Shown: positions 42,171 through 50,254 of the stretch, piece after piece
How the letters are laid out: every line of letters starts with the position of its first letter
Numbering within the stretch: position 1 is the first letter of the stretch
DNA from: Ectopseudomonas alcaliphila
GTDB taxonomy: Bacteria; Pseudomonadota; Gammaproteobacteria; Pseudomonadales; Pseudomonadaceae
Reading direction: 5' to 3'
NCBI RefSeq assembly: GCF_900101755.1
Contig: NZ_FNAE01000006.1
Location: 124,001 to 188,000, forward strand
DNA: 64,000 nt
Program-made: the position numbers and the translations under genes
The notes under the pieces: model-generated
The model's input: the letters and a program-made list of their open reading frames with translations, nothing else
The model's database searches: none
Told to the model about the DNA's origin: nothing

Positions 42171-42299
42171 TCCCCTCTCCCATTTATGGGAGAGGGGTTG
42201 GGGGAGAGGGTTGTCGCCGCGCGCAGTGCCTCTCTTTCTCTGTAGGAGCCCGCTTGCGGGCGATACCTTGCGATGATCGCCGGCAAGCCGGCTCCTACA
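42171..42299. repeat. Two REP-like elements between the binding-protein and propeller genes
   Basis: A hairpin C-C-C-C-T-C-T-C-C-C-A-T-T-T-A-T-G-G-G-A and following (42171-42211), and a facing pair T-A-G-G-A-G-C-C-C-G-C-T-T-G-C-G-G-G-C (42242-42299) of the family repeated at 56295-56361. Confidence 0.75.
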
Positions 42300-43476
42300 G
42301 AGGCATACCCGCCAGATCACAGCTCACCTCTGGCCGGTCGTAGCCGAGGCTGTCCATCTCGTTGCTGGGGTGGAGAAAACCATCCTGCGGCGAGGTGCTG
42401 ACCAGCGCGCGCGGGTGTACCAGCGGAATCGGCTGACGCAGCTCGCCGTTCCACGGGCGGAAGCTCAGCTTGCGGCCCTTGAAACCGTCCAGCGGCAGGT
42501 CGGCGGACAGCGCCAGGTTGCGAATCGCCTGCGGCTCGGCGGCGCGCAGCCTAGTCACGGCTGTGGCGATGCTGCGCACGGCCATCCAGGCGGCGAAGTC
42601 GCGGTCGTTCATCCAGCGCCCGGCCAGCGCCTCGAAGCGTTTCTGCAGCTGCGCGGCGCCGAAGGTTTCTACCGTCTTGTGCCAGGCAGTCGGGGTCAGC
42701 CCCTGTGTGCCGGCTACCGGGCGCGGCAGCCAGGTGTTGTAGGGCAGGTACTCGCCGAAATCACCGCGCTCGTCGGCCGCCAGCACCACGTCGTACTCGC
42801 TGGCCTGGGTGAACAGCGGCATTTCCGCCTGGGCGCTGCGCCGTTGGTCGTTGTCGAAACTCCACGGTTTCTCGGCGACGATCTTGTGGCCGAAGCGTTT
42901 CGCGGCGCGCTTGAGCGCCTCGGCGTAGGCGATGTCATCCTCGGTGGTGCCAGTCACCAGCAGCCAGCGCGTCCATTTGCGCACGGCGAGAAACTGCGCC
43001 AGGGCGTCGGCCAGCATGGCGCGGCTGGGCAGGGTGTGCAGCACGTTGCCCAGGCATTGCTCGCGGCGCAGGCCGTCGTCGGCACTGCCGGCATTGAACA
43101 GCAGGCTGTCCGGCAGGCGCTCGCTGAGCTGGCGCAGTGTCTCGGCCGGGGCGTTGATCACGAACAGACGGATACCGGCCTGGTATTGGCGTTCGGCGGC
43201 GGCAAGCAGTTCGTCAGCCTGGTCGCTCTCGGCGCTCTGCAAGGCGAATTGCTGCTTGAGAAAGCGCCCGGTGCTGTTGCTGTCGGTGATCGCCAGCTCG
43301 GCGCCACGGCGGCCAGCGTCTGTGGGTTCGGGGATGACGTTGGAGAGCAGCGGCCCGCGCGGCGGCAGATGCGCCAGGTAGCCGATGCGCACCTGCAGTT
43401 CGTCCGCGCTGGCGCCAGCTGCCACACCGAACGCGGCGGCGAGGCAGAACAACAGGCGGCAACTGATCCGGTGCAT
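42295..43476 (-). CDS. PQQ-associated ABC transporter substrate-binding protein
   Basis: 393 residues with a signal peptide (1-24). The fold is of the branched-chain amino-acid-binding (type I periplasmic) kind: V-R-I-G-Y-L-A-H-L near the start, and E-Y-D-V-V-L-A-A-D-E-R-G-D-F near residue 230. Family members are encoded with the PQQ-linked exporter and alcohol dehydrogenases. It is first in the operon reading leftward (binding protein, propeller, pedB, pedC). Two CTACTAC elements lie upstream; site B ends 77 bp from the start. The last codons reach into a repeat. Confidence 0.87.
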   Translation of the reverse strand: MHRISCRLLFCLAAAFGVAAGASADELQVRIGYLAHLPPRGPLLSNVIPEPTDAGRRGAELAITDSNSTGRFLKQQFALQSAESDQADELLAAAERQYQAGIRLFVINAPAETLRQLSERLPDSLLFNAGSADDGLRREQCLGNVLHTLPSRAMLADALAQFLAVRKWTRWLLVTGTTEDDIAYAEALKRAAKRFGHKIVAEKPWSFDNDQRRSAQAEMPLFTQASEYDVVLAADERGDFGEYLPYNTWLPRPVAGTQGLTPTAWHKTVETFGAAQLQKRFEALAGRWMNDRDFAAWMAVRSIATAVTRLRAAEPQAIRNLALSADLPLDGFKGRKLSFRPWNGELRQPIPLVHPRALVSTSPQDGFLHPSNEMDSLGYDRPEVSCDLAGMPL

Positions 43477-43553
43477 GGGGCGACTCCTGCAGAGGGTGTC
43501 GCCAGCATAGGAAGCGCTTACGGCTCGGGAAATATGCCCAAGGTAGCGCCGGA

Positions 43554-43571
43554 CACGTACGAAGGTAGTAG
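43554..43571 (-). promoter_or_regulatory. CTACTAC element (site B)
   Basis: Minus strand C-T-A-C-T-A-C-C-T-T-C-G-T-A-C-G-T-G, 77 bp before the ABC binding-protein gene. Confidence 0.5.
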
Positions 43572-43640
43572 TTCGTTCAGTCGCAAAGGGTTGGGTGGCG
43601 CAGCTGCGCGCCGGGAAATCTGCCCAAAGTACCAGGGCGT

Positions 43641-43657
43641 CAGTACCAAGGTAGTAA
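43641..43657 (-). promoter_or_regulatory. CTACTAC element (site C)
   Basis: Minus strand T-T-A-C-T-A-C-C-T-T-G-G-T-A-C-T-G. It lies 65 bp from the divergent gene at 43723 and 164 bp from the binding-protein gene, so it could serve both. Confidence 0.5.
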
Positions 43658-43722
43658 CCCGGCGCAGGCCGTTACTTCCTAGCATGGCAGGCAACGTCCG
43701 ATAACAAGAACAGGTGAACGCC

Positions 43723-44160
43723 ATGCGTATTCTCAAGGCCCTCATGCTGCCGCTGCTGCTGATCCTCAGCCTGCTCGGCGTCGACCAGTTGCACGCCGCC
43801 GGTGATATGACCCGCCGCCCGGTTGCGCTGCCCGACCTGGTGCTGGGTAACGACGACAGCGACTACTCCATGTCGCAGACCGAGTATCAGTTGGAAACAG
43901 GCCAGGCCTACCAGCTCAAGATCATTTCCAGCGGACAGAAGGAATACGCCTTCCAGGCGCCGGAGTTCGCCACCTCCATCTACCTGCGCAAGGTCGAGGC
44001 CGGCGGCGTGGAGATCAAGGCCGTCACCCTCACCGAGCTGGAATTCGAGGACGCCGGCGAGGCGGAGATCTTCTTCCTGCCGGTCAAACCGGGCAAATTC
44101 CGCTTCTACGCCAAGGGCCTGGAAGGCAAGGGCATGCTCGGTCATTTCGTGGTCAAGTAG
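43723..44160 (+). CDS. Periplasmic cupredoxin-like hypothetical protein
   Basis: 145 residues with a signal peptide (1-25, ending Q-L-H-A-A). The mature part has the beta-sandwich pattern of cupredoxin-like domains (Y-Q-L-K-I-I-S-S-G-Q-K-E-Y, F-F-L-P-V-K-P-G-K-F-R-F-Y). It has no Cys, so a type-1 copper site is not possible in the usual form. It precedes the pedS2-like kinase by 13 bp and probably shares its transcript. ATG 43723 is preceded by A-G-G-T-G; a GTG at 43714 is an alternative start. Its role is unknown; an accessory to the sensor is possible. Confidence 0.7.
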   Translation: MRILKALMLPLLLILSLLGVDQLHAAGDMTRRPVALPDLVLGNDDSDYSMSQTEYQLETGQAYQLKIISSGQKEYAFQAPEFATSIYLRKVEAGGVEIKAVTLTELEFEDAGEAEIFFLPVKPGKFRFYAKGLEGKGMLGHFVVK

Positions 44161-44173
44161 CGTGCTCAAGTAG

Positions 44174-45439
44174 ATGACTGCCCTCGGCCGCATCAACCTC
44201 GGTGTCAGCCTGCTGTTCGTGCTGGTGACTCTGGCCGGACTGGCGCTGCTGTTGCGCCAGGCCAGCCACGATGTGCAGCGCGAGCTGCAGGCCGCCGAAG
44301 CGGTGGTGGAATACCTCGGTGAAGTGGCACGCAGCAATCCCGGCAGCCTGCGCCCGGAACTGACCGAGAACCTGCGGCATATCCGCGTGAGTTGGCTGCG
44401 CCCGGGCGAAGAGCCCGAGCAGCAAACCGAAAGCACCATCGAACACTGGATCGCCGAACGTCTGCTGGGCTCGGCGTCACTGGTGGCCGATGCCTGGCCG
44501 CTGGAGGATGGCCGCGAGCTGCGCATCGCCCTCGATCCCTATGACGAGATCGAGGAAATCCAGGACTCGCTGCTGCAACTGCTGCTGCTCAGCGCCTTCG
44601 CCCTGATCCTCAGCCTGCTGACCATTCGCTTTGCCGTGCACCGGGCTCGGCGCGTGCTGGACGAGCTGCTCGCCGGCCTGCGCGAAGTCGGTGCCGGCCA
44701 CTTCGATACCCGTTTGCGCGACCACGGTCTGGCCGAGGCCAAGCGCCTGGCCGGGCATTTCAACGAGATGGCCATCACCCTGCAGCAGGTGCAGGCGGAC
44801 AACGCCGAGCTGACCCAGGCGTTGCTGGAGCTGCAGGAGCGCGAGCGCACGCGCCTCGGTCAGACCCTGCATGACGATCTGGGGCAATACCTCAGCGGCA
44901 TTCGTGCCCAGGCCTGCCTGCTCAAGGTGATCGCCGACCGGCCGCAGCAGGTGCAGGAAACCGCGCGCCTGCTCGACGACAACTGTGAGCGCCTGCAGCA
45001 GGGCTTTCGCAGCCTGATCCGCGACCTCTACCCGGTGGTACTGGAGCGTCTGGAACTGGGCCCGGCGTTGCAGCAACTGGCCGCCGACTGGCAGCAGGCA
45101 CAAGGCATTCGCTGCCGCCTGCAACTGGGCGAGCGACTGCCGAACCTGCCGCTGGCGAGCAAGGCCCATCTCTATCGCCTGGTGCAGGAGGCGCTGACCA
45201 ACGTCGCCCGCCATGCCGATGCCAGCGAAGTACGCATTCGCCTGCAACGCCGTGGCCATGGCCTGCGCCTGCTGGTGCGCGATAACGGCCAGGGCACCGC
45301 GCTACCGCTGCGCCCCGGCATCGGCCTGCGCTCGATGCGCGAACGCAGCCGCAGCCTCGGTGGCGAGCTGCGCCTGCACAGTCGCCCGCAAGCTGGCTGG
45401 GCGCTGTGCTTGAACATTCCCCTGGAGGCAACGTCATGA
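44174..45439 (+). CDS. pedS2: Membrane sensor histidine kinase, PedS2-like
   Basis: 421 residues: TM1 (about 8-28), periplasmic domain (29-134) with the acidic stretch D-P-Y-D-E-I-E-E-I-Q-D just before TM2 (134-153), HAMP (about 155-210), coiled coil, HisKA_3 with His233 in Q-T-L-H-D-D-L-G-Q-Y-L, and a NarX-type HATPase (V-Q-E-A-L-T-N-V-A-R-H-A, D-N-G-Q-G, G-I-G-L-R-S-M). Position and partner match PedS2 of P. putida, which senses lanthanides and controls PedE versus PedH expression. It overlaps the regulator gene by 4 bp. The assignment rests on synteny and architecture. Confidence 0.82.
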   Translation: MTALGRINLGVSLLFVLVTLAGLALLLRQASHDVQRELQAAEAVVEYLGEVARSNPGSLRPELTENLRHIRVSWLRPGEEPEQQTESTIEHWIAERLLGSASLVADAWPLEDGRELRIALDPYDEIEEIQDSLLQLLLLSAFALILSLLTIRFAVHRARRVLDELLAGLREVGAGHFDTRLRDHGLAEAKRLAGHFNEMAITLQQVQADNAELTQALLELQERERTRLGQTLHDDLGQYLSGIRAQACLLKVIADRPQQVQETARLLDDNCERLQQGFRSLIRDLYPVVLERLELGPALQQLAADWQQAQGIRCRLQLGERLPNLPLASKAHLYRLVQEALTNVARHADASEVRIRLQRRGHGLRLLVRDNGQGTALPLRPGIGLRSMRERSRSLGGELRLHSRPQAGWALCLNIPLEATS

Positions 45440-46086
45440 AGATTTTGCTGGTAGATGACCACGCCGTGGTGCGCCAGGGCTACGCCAGCCTGCTGCGCGC
45501 CCTGTTGCCGGGCGTGCAATTGCGCGAGGCCTGCGACGGCGAACAGGCGTTGCAGCGGGTGCAGGAAGAGATCCCCAACCTGGTGATCATGGATATCGGC
45601 CTGCCCGGTATCAGCGGCCTGGAAACCACTCGCCGCCTGCGCCAGCGCCTGCCGCAACTGCGCGTGCTGTTCTTCAGCATGCACGACGAACTGCCCCTGG
45701 TACGCCAGGCACTGGACGCCGGCGCCATCGGCTACCTGACCAAGAACTCGTCACCGGAAGTGCTGGTGGAGGCGGTCAAACGCACCGCCGCCGGTCACGC
45801 CTATATCGAGCAGCAACTGGCCACCCAACTGGCCTGCAACCCCGCAAGCAGCGACGGCCTCGACCCACGCCTGCGCGAACTGACCCAGCGCGAGTTCGAA
45901 ATCTTCGTCATGCTCGCTCGTGGCCTGCCACCCCGGCAGATCGCCGAGAAGCTGTGCATCAGCGCCAAGACCCTGTCCAACTACCAGACCCTGGTGAAGA
46001 ACAAACTGCAGATCGCCTCGCAGGCGGAGCTGGTACATTTGGCGATTGATAGTGGGGTGGTTCGGGTGGGTGGGGCGAGTGCTTGA
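45436..46086 (+). CDS. pedR2: LuxR-type response regulator, PedR2-like
   Basis: 216 residues: REC domain with V-D-D-H, Asp53 in I-M-D-I-G-L-P-G, Lys in L-T-K-N-S; then a LuxR helix-turn-helix (L-T-Q-R-E-F-E-I-F-V-M-L-A-R-G, I-S-A-K-T-L-S-N-Y-Q-T-L-V). ATG 45436 has G-G-A-G-G upstream and overlaps the kinase stop. In P. putida the partner of PedS2 activates the Ca-type dehydrogenase gene and represses the lanthanide-type gene when rare earths are absent. It is the prime candidate to bind the CTACTAC elements (inference). Confidence 0.83.
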   Translation: MKILLVDDHAVVRQGYASLLRALLPGVQLREACDGEQALQRVQEEIPNLVIMDIGLPGISGLETTRRLRQRLPQLRVLFFSMHDELPLVRQALDAGAIGYLTKNSSPEVLVEAVKRTAAGHAYIEQQLATQLACNPASSDGLDPRLRELTQREFEIFVMLARGLPPRQIAEKLCISAKTLSNYQTLVKNKLQIASQAELVHLAIDSGVVRVGGASA

Positions 46087-46373
46087 GGGGGGGCGATGTA
46101 TGTTGTCGCGGTGCATAAGCGGAAAGGCCGACCCTATTGCTGCTAGCCTTATACGCCCACACAGATGGACTTTTCGCTGGCAAAGCGGTGCTCGCAAGCG
46201 AACATAGGAGGTCAAGCGAATACATTCGCCTGCTTGGGATGCCTGCAACCTATTGATTTTATATTGGTTATTTGTTGTTCTTGGTGGCAAGTGTGGGGAG
46301 TTATACCGCCTTCTCTGCGATTGGACTAGCATGGCCGGCGATCTAATCACTGTTAGCTGCACAGGCAAAGAAC
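46087..46373. other. Gap between pedR2 and the cassette-like genes
   Basis: 287 bp with falling GC content and no gene seen. It ends with a sequence resembling the 3' end of an integron attC site (C-T-G-T-T-A-G-C-T-G-C-A-C-A) about 10 bp before the next ATG. Confidence 0.4.
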
Positions 46374-46697
46374 ATGGACATCCGAATATTCGAGCCAATG
46401 TCAACGCGCCCATGCAAGTATTGCCTTGCCTTGCAAGATGACGCCGTATTTGCTGATTTTCAAATAAACGAAACCGGCAAACTATACTTGGTGCGAATTT
46501 CTTACGATGGTTATGGCTGCTGCGAACCTGAAATTAGGATCATGGGAATAGAGATCACGAACACCAATCAGTTAATTTCAGCTATTGAAAGCAATAATTT
46601 AAATACACAAGCAGTAACCGAAATACTGAGTGGCTATTTCCGAGCGCACAAGGGTATGCTCTGGGAAAATGCGCTATTGGAATATAAGCTTATTTGA
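46374..46697 (+). CDS. Low-GC hypothetical protein, possible gene-cassette product 1
   Basis: 107 residues (M-D-I-R-I-F-E-P-M-S ... Y-G-C-C-E-P-E-I-R), mixed alpha/beta, no signal peptide. GC content is clearly below the neighbours. A GTTAG-containing element directly precedes it and an attC-like sequence follows, as in integron cassettes. No family recognised. Confidence 0.5.
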   Translation: MDIRIFEPMSTRPCKYCLALQDDAVFADFQINETGKLYLVRISYDGYGCCEPEIRIMGIEITNTNQLISAIESNNLNTQAVTEILSGYFRAHKGMLWENALLEYKLI

Positions 46698-46704
46698 GTT
46701 TCGG

Positions 46705-46790
46705 TATATATCAGCTAGCAACTGGTTCAAATCGTTCGCTGCGCTTACTGGGACTTGCTAAAGCCGCCCCTTCACCAAACGTTAGAGTCG
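46705..46790 (+). repeat. attC-like recombination site (degenerate)
   Basis: The stretch contains C-A-A-C-T-G-G-T-T-C-A-A-A-T-C-G at the left and C-A-C-C-A-A-A-C-G-T-T-A-G at the right, which can pair imperfectly, with a G/C-rich middle. This is the layout of Pseudomonas-type cassette sites. The right end departs from the strict consensus (G-T-T-A-G-A-G). It sits between two short genes and ends just before the second ATG. Confidence 0.45.
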
Positions 46791-46792
46791 CC

Positions 46793-47197
46793 ATGGATAA
46801 AATCATCACCGACATAATACGCTCCATGGCATATAGCGCTGGGGGGCTTTTTTTAGGTTCCATCATAATGTCAGTCATTATGGGGGTTGCCGAACAAATA
46901 CACGGCGGTGTAACTATAAGCGGAATTAAATCCGGCTATGGGATAGGGGTTTTCTTTTCAATATTTGTCATTATGGCGGGCTTTATCCCGGCATTGATGT
47001 ATGGCGCTCCGATGTACTCATTAACACGTCTGTGTGGGCGCGCATCCTTCCTGCTATCAGCCCTCATAGGTGCCGCACCAGGTATCGCCATTTACTTTTT
47101 TAGCGACAGAGCTTCAGGACTTCTATTCATTATTTTCGGCCTAGCAGTAGGACTCTCAACACATGCAATCGCTAAAGCTACAGAACGAAAGCAGTAA
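46793..47197 (+). CDS. Low-GC membrane protein, possible gene-cassette product 2
   Basis: 134 residues with four hydrophobic helices (G-G-L-F-L-G-S-I-I-M-S-V-I-M-G, F-S-I-F-V-I-M-A-G-F-I-P, and so on). ATG 46793 is used; a longer frame from TTG 46694 would read through the attC-like site. No family recognised. Composition marks it as foreign to the surrounding locus. Confidence 0.55.
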   Translation: MDKIITDIIRSMAYSAGGLFLGSIIMSVIMGVAEQIHGGVTISGIKSGYGIGVFFSIFVIMAGFIPALMYGAPMYSLTRLCGRASFLLSALIGAAPGIAIYFFSDRASGLLFIIFGLAVGLSTHAIAKATERKQ

Positions 47198-47275
47198 TCG
47201 TAGCGCCCTAGCAGCTTATATGGCAAGTAGCCTGGACGTTGACCCTGGCAATGGTGGATGAAATCGCTGGAGATG

Positions 47276-47317
47276 TAGAGCGTCGCAGGCATGGCTCCCA
47301 TACGGAGCGTGTGGGCA
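47276..47317. repeat. REP-like element, variant of the 48.1-kb family
   Basis: A-G-A-G-C-G-T-C-G-C-A-G-G-C-A-T-G-G-C-T and following, with G-G-A-G-C-G-T-G-T-G-G-G. It matches the unit at 48110-48151 with several mismatches. Confidence 0.6.
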
Positions 47318-47343
47318 GTAAAATTTTTCATATAGGACTATTC

Positions 47344-47910
47344 ATGTTTCGTCAGTTATTTATCGTAGTATTCTTGTGGCCGTTTTTTGCAAATGCTGGG
47401 CTGGATGTAACGGCTTACGAAAAACTAACTGCCGTTCCATCGCCAAAATTAGATAGTTACGGAGAGCCATCGGAGCCTAATCAAATCCAGTTGGCTCCCG
47501 TGGATTTCGCAGAGCGTTTCGATGGCCTGACAGCTTGGCAGGTATACCGCTACGAGTCGGCCTTCGACTTCAGAGCAGGTTCCTATACCGGGTACAACTA
47601 CTGGCGGAACGAGTTGGCAAAGCTCGCTGGCTACGAGCAGACGCCATACAAATCATTCAACGGCGAAACTGAGCTTCGGTACGATGCTGCCGTTTGGAAT
47701 GGCGAGAAAGGAGCATTCTGGGAGCTTATTGATTTCTCTGATGCAGAGGGTGTCATCGGCCCTGTCGTATGCAAAAGAGTTTATAAGGACTTCCTTCAAT
47801 ATGAGGCTGTCGCTTCAAAACATTCTGACGAGTATTTTCGTACTTCTTATCAGGATTGGATGAGGGCATTTTCCATGTGTGCGAATGATGGAGCCATTGT
47901 CTTTCATTGA
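47344..47910 (+). CDS. Secreted low-GC hypothetical protein
   Basis: 188 residues with a signal peptide (M-F-R-Q-L-F-I-V-V-F-L-W-P-F-F-A-N-A-G). The mature part is rich in aromatic residues (Y-E-S-A-F-D-F, G-Y-N-Y-W-R-N-E-L), with Cys near the end. ATG 47344 is chosen for the signal peptide; the frame is open to 47239. Third gene in the same direction in the low-GC patch. No family recognised. Confidence 0.55.
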   Translation: MFRQLFIVVFLWPFFANAGLDVTAYEKLTAVPSPKLDSYGEPSEPNQIQLAPVDFAERFDGLTAWQVYRYESAFDFRAGSYTGYNYWRNELAKLAGYEQTPYKSFNGETELRYDAAVWNGEKGAFWELIDFSDAEGVIGPVVCKRVYKDFLQYEAVASKHSDEYFRTSYQDWMRAFSMCANDGAIVFH

Positions 47911-48024
47911 GCACTTGGCACACGAACACACCGTAGCTGCGAATATCCAAAAGGGGTTGACAGCGCGAAGCTTGCCCACCATGTCCGCAGCTCCGTTGTT
48001 GAGGGTGGAAGCGCTTCGTTTGAT

Positions 48025-48151
48025 CATTCCCACGCTCTGCGTGGGAATGCAGCCCTCGACGCTCCGCGTCCGCTTATAGATCGTGGTGCATATGCATCCG
48101 CTGGCGACGCAGAGCGTCGCGGGCTAGCTCCCACGCGGAGCGTGGGAGCCA
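48025..48151. repeat. REP-like cluster
   Basis: T-T-C-C-C-A-C-G-C-T-C-T-G-C-G-T-G-G-G-A at the left and C-T-C-C-C-A-C-G-C-G-G-A-G-C-G-T-G-G-G-A at the right, with G-A-C-G-C-A-G-A-G-C-G-T-C between. It separates the cassette patch from the sorbosone-dehydrogenase gene. Confidence 0.8.
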
Positions 48152-48170
48152 TATGTCGTTTCCCTTAGCC

Positions 48171-49472
48171 TCACTCGCTACCTTCCCTTACCACCCGCCA
48201 AATCGTATTCGCCAGATCATCGGCCACGATCAGTGCGCCGTTCGGATCCACCGTCACGCCCACCGGGCGGCCACGGGTCTTGCCGTCTTCATCGCGAAAG
48301 CCGGTGACGAAGTCGATGGGGTCGCCTGAAGGGCGGCCATTTTCGAAGGGCACGAAGATCACCTTGTAGCCCACCGGGTTCTTGCGGTTCCAGCTGCCGT
48401 GCTCGCCGACGAATACGCCGTCGGCATACTGCTCGCCCATCACCTCGCTGGAGAAGTCCAGGCCTAGCGCCGCGACGTGGGCGCCTAGGGCGTAGTCCGG
48501 GGCGATGGCGGCGGCGACCTTGTCCTCATCCTGCGGCTTCACCCGTGGGTCGACGTGCTGGCCGAAGTAGCTGTAGGGCCAGCCGTAGAAGCCGCCTTCC
48601 TGCACCGAGGTGAGGTAGTCGGGCACCAGGTCTTCGCCCAGTTCGTCACGCTCGTTGACCACTGCCCACAAGGTGCCGGTGCCCGGCTGGATGGCCAGTG
48701 CGGTGGGGTTGCGCAGGCCGGTGGCGTAGGGCTTGTAGGCGCCGGTTTCGGCGTCCACCTGCCAGACCAGGGCGCGGTCGACTTCGGCCTCCATGCCGCG
48801 TTCGGTGATATTGCTGTTGGAGCCGATGCCGACGTACAGGTAGCGGCCGTCTTCGCTGATGGTCAGCGCCTTGGTCCAGTGGTGATTGATCTCCGACGGC
48901 AGGTCGGCGACCTTGCTTGGCGGGCCGCTGGCCTTGGTCTGGCCCTCTTCGTAGTCGAAGCGCACCAGTTCGTCCTGGTTGGCCACGTACAGGTTGCCTT
49001 CGTGCAGGGCCAGGCCGTAGGGCGCGTTGAGGTCGTCGGCGAACACCGTCTGCAGCTCGTAGCTGCCGTCGCCATCGGCGTCGCGCAGCAGGGTCAGGCG
49101 GTTGCCGCTTTCCACCGTGGTGTTGCCGCGTGCCTTGATCACGCCGGCGATCACGTCCTTGGGCTTGAGCTTGGCAGCGTTACCGCCACGGCCCTCGGCA
49201 ACGAGGATGTCGCCGTTGGGCAGCACCAGGGTTTGCCGGGGGATTTTCAGGTCGGTGGCGATGGCGTTGACGCTGAAGCCTTCAGGCACGGTCGGTCGCT
49301 GATCGCCCCAGGGCGTCGGCTCGGCGATGGTCATGCTTGGCAGGATGCCGCGTTCGGGCTCGGGCAAGTCCGGCTGGGCGCCGTAGAACTGCTGGTTGCT
49401 GCCGGGCTCTTCGCCGCAGGCGGTCAGCAGCAGGGCCAGGGGTAGGGCGGTCAGTGCTAGGTGCGTTTTCAT
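48171..49472 (-). CDS. Lipoprotein PQQ-type sugar (sorbosone) dehydrogenase-like
   Basis: 433 residues with a lipoprotein signal (L-L-L-T-A-C, Cys near residue 19). The rest is a six-bladed GDH/sorbosone-dehydrogenase propeller: G-F-S-V-N-A-I-A, N-G-D-I-L-V-A-E, Y-V-A-N-Q-D-E-L-V-R-F, F-V-G-E-H-G-S-W-N-R. Relatives use PQQ to oxidise sugars in the periplasm; the substrate here is unknown, and PQQ use is inferred from family and neighbourhood. ATG 49472 has A-G-G-A-G-A upstream and overlaps the DUF2231 gene by 4 bp. Confidence 0.85.
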   Translation of the reverse strand: MKTHLALTALPLALLLTACGEEPGSNQQFYGAQPDLPEPERGILPSMTIAEPTPWGDQRPTVPEGFSVNAIATDLKIPRQTLVLPNGDILVAEGRGGNAAKLKPKDVIAGVIKARGNTTVESGNRLTLLRDADGDGSYELQTVFADDLNAPYGLALHEGNLYVANQDELVRFDYEEGQTKASGPPSKVADLPSEINHHWTKALTISEDGRYLYVGIGSNSNITERGMEAEVDRALVWQVDAETGAYKPYATGLRNPTALAIQPGTGTLWAVVNERDELGEDLVPDYLTSVQEGGFYGWPYSYFGQHVDPRVKPQDEDKVAAAIAPDYALGAHVAALGLDFSSEVMGEQYADGVFVGEHGSWNRKNPVGYKVIFVPFENGRPSGDPIDFVTGFRDEDGKTRGRPVGVTVDPNGALIVADDLANTIWRVVREGSE

Positions 49473-49900
49473 CGGGCGTCTCCTGTGCGTGGCTGGGCCA
49501 GGCCGACCCAGGTGGCGGCGATAGCCAGCAGGGTAACGATCACCGACAGGGCCAGGCCCATGGGCATCACGGCCCAGGCGTCCTTGGCGTGCTCCAGCGC
49601 ATTGATGAAACCCAGCACCCAGGTGACCAGGAGCAGCAGGAAGTAGGTGAGCGGGCGCGAGCTGCCACGTGCACGGAACAGCCCGACGAGGGCGAACAGC
49701 AGCGCCAGGCCGGCGAATACCAGGGCACCGGCGATCAGCCAGGAGGCGAAGTTGCTCCACTGGATCTGGTAGCTGCGGTAGTAGGCGATGTCGGCGAGCA
49801 GGGCGCCGAGAAACAGCGGCACCTGGCCGCACAGCAAGGTGGCATGCAGGGGGCTGAGGATGTTGGGGTAGGCGTGTGGCGTTGCTGTGGTGGTGGTCAC
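49469..49900 (-). CDS. DUF2231 membrane protein
   Basis: 143 residues starting at GTG 49900 (G-A-G-G-G-A upstream). Four hydrophobic helices with the family opening H-P-L/S-P-L-H-A-T-L-L-C-G-Q-V-P-L-F and Y-Y-R-S-Y-Q-I-Q-W. DUF2231 proteins accompany sorbosone-dehydrogenase-like lipoproteins and may be their membrane partner for electron transfer or anchoring (inference). It lies upstream of that gene in a coupled two-gene operon. Confidence 0.8.
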   Translation of the reverse strand: MTTTTATPHAYPNILSPLHATLLCGQVPLFLGALLADIAYYRSYQIQWSNFASWLIAGALVFAGLALLFALVGLFRARGSSRPLTYFLLLLVTWVLGFINALEHAKDAWAVMPMGLALSVIVTLLAIAATWVGLAQPRTGDAR

Positions 49901-50069
49901 GGCAGGTCCCTCTTGGGCAATGACTGATGGCGGCCTGGACGCTGCCGCCTCGATCTGGCTGTTCCTAAGAAGGGATTGCCCTGCGTGGGCATGGTTCAGG
50001 TTGTTTTGCTGTCGGGCGGGAGAGCGAGGTTTTTGGTGTGAGGTGTTGGATCTGGTGCTCGCGTGAGGT

Positions 50070-50240
50070 GTAGGAGCGGCTTTAGCCGCGATGTTCATGA
50101 GCGCATCGCGGCTGAAGCCGCTCCTACGGGGGAGAGCGTTGAGCGGCGTAGGGCGGGTGCAACCCGCCAGAACGCGGATCGGCGTTTATCGTGCTTGCTT
50201 TTGGTGGGCTGAAGCGGATCACCGCCCGGCCCACCCTACG
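50070..50240. repeat. REP-like cluster between the DUF2231 and pentapeptide genes
   Basis: A facing pair T-A-G-G-A-G-C-G-G-C-T-T-T-A-G-C-C-G-C-G (50070-50128), a half unit of the GGGCGGGTGCAACCCGCC family (50147-50168), and a half unit G-G-G-C-C-C-A-C-C-C-T-A-C-G type near 50228. Confidence 0.75.
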
Positions 50241-50254
50241 TGGTTTGCGGGGAA

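Noticed and set aside
46087..48025. Prophage or insertion-sequence remnant in the low-GC patch
   Set aside because: No transposase, integrase or phage gene seen; cassette-like features fit better.
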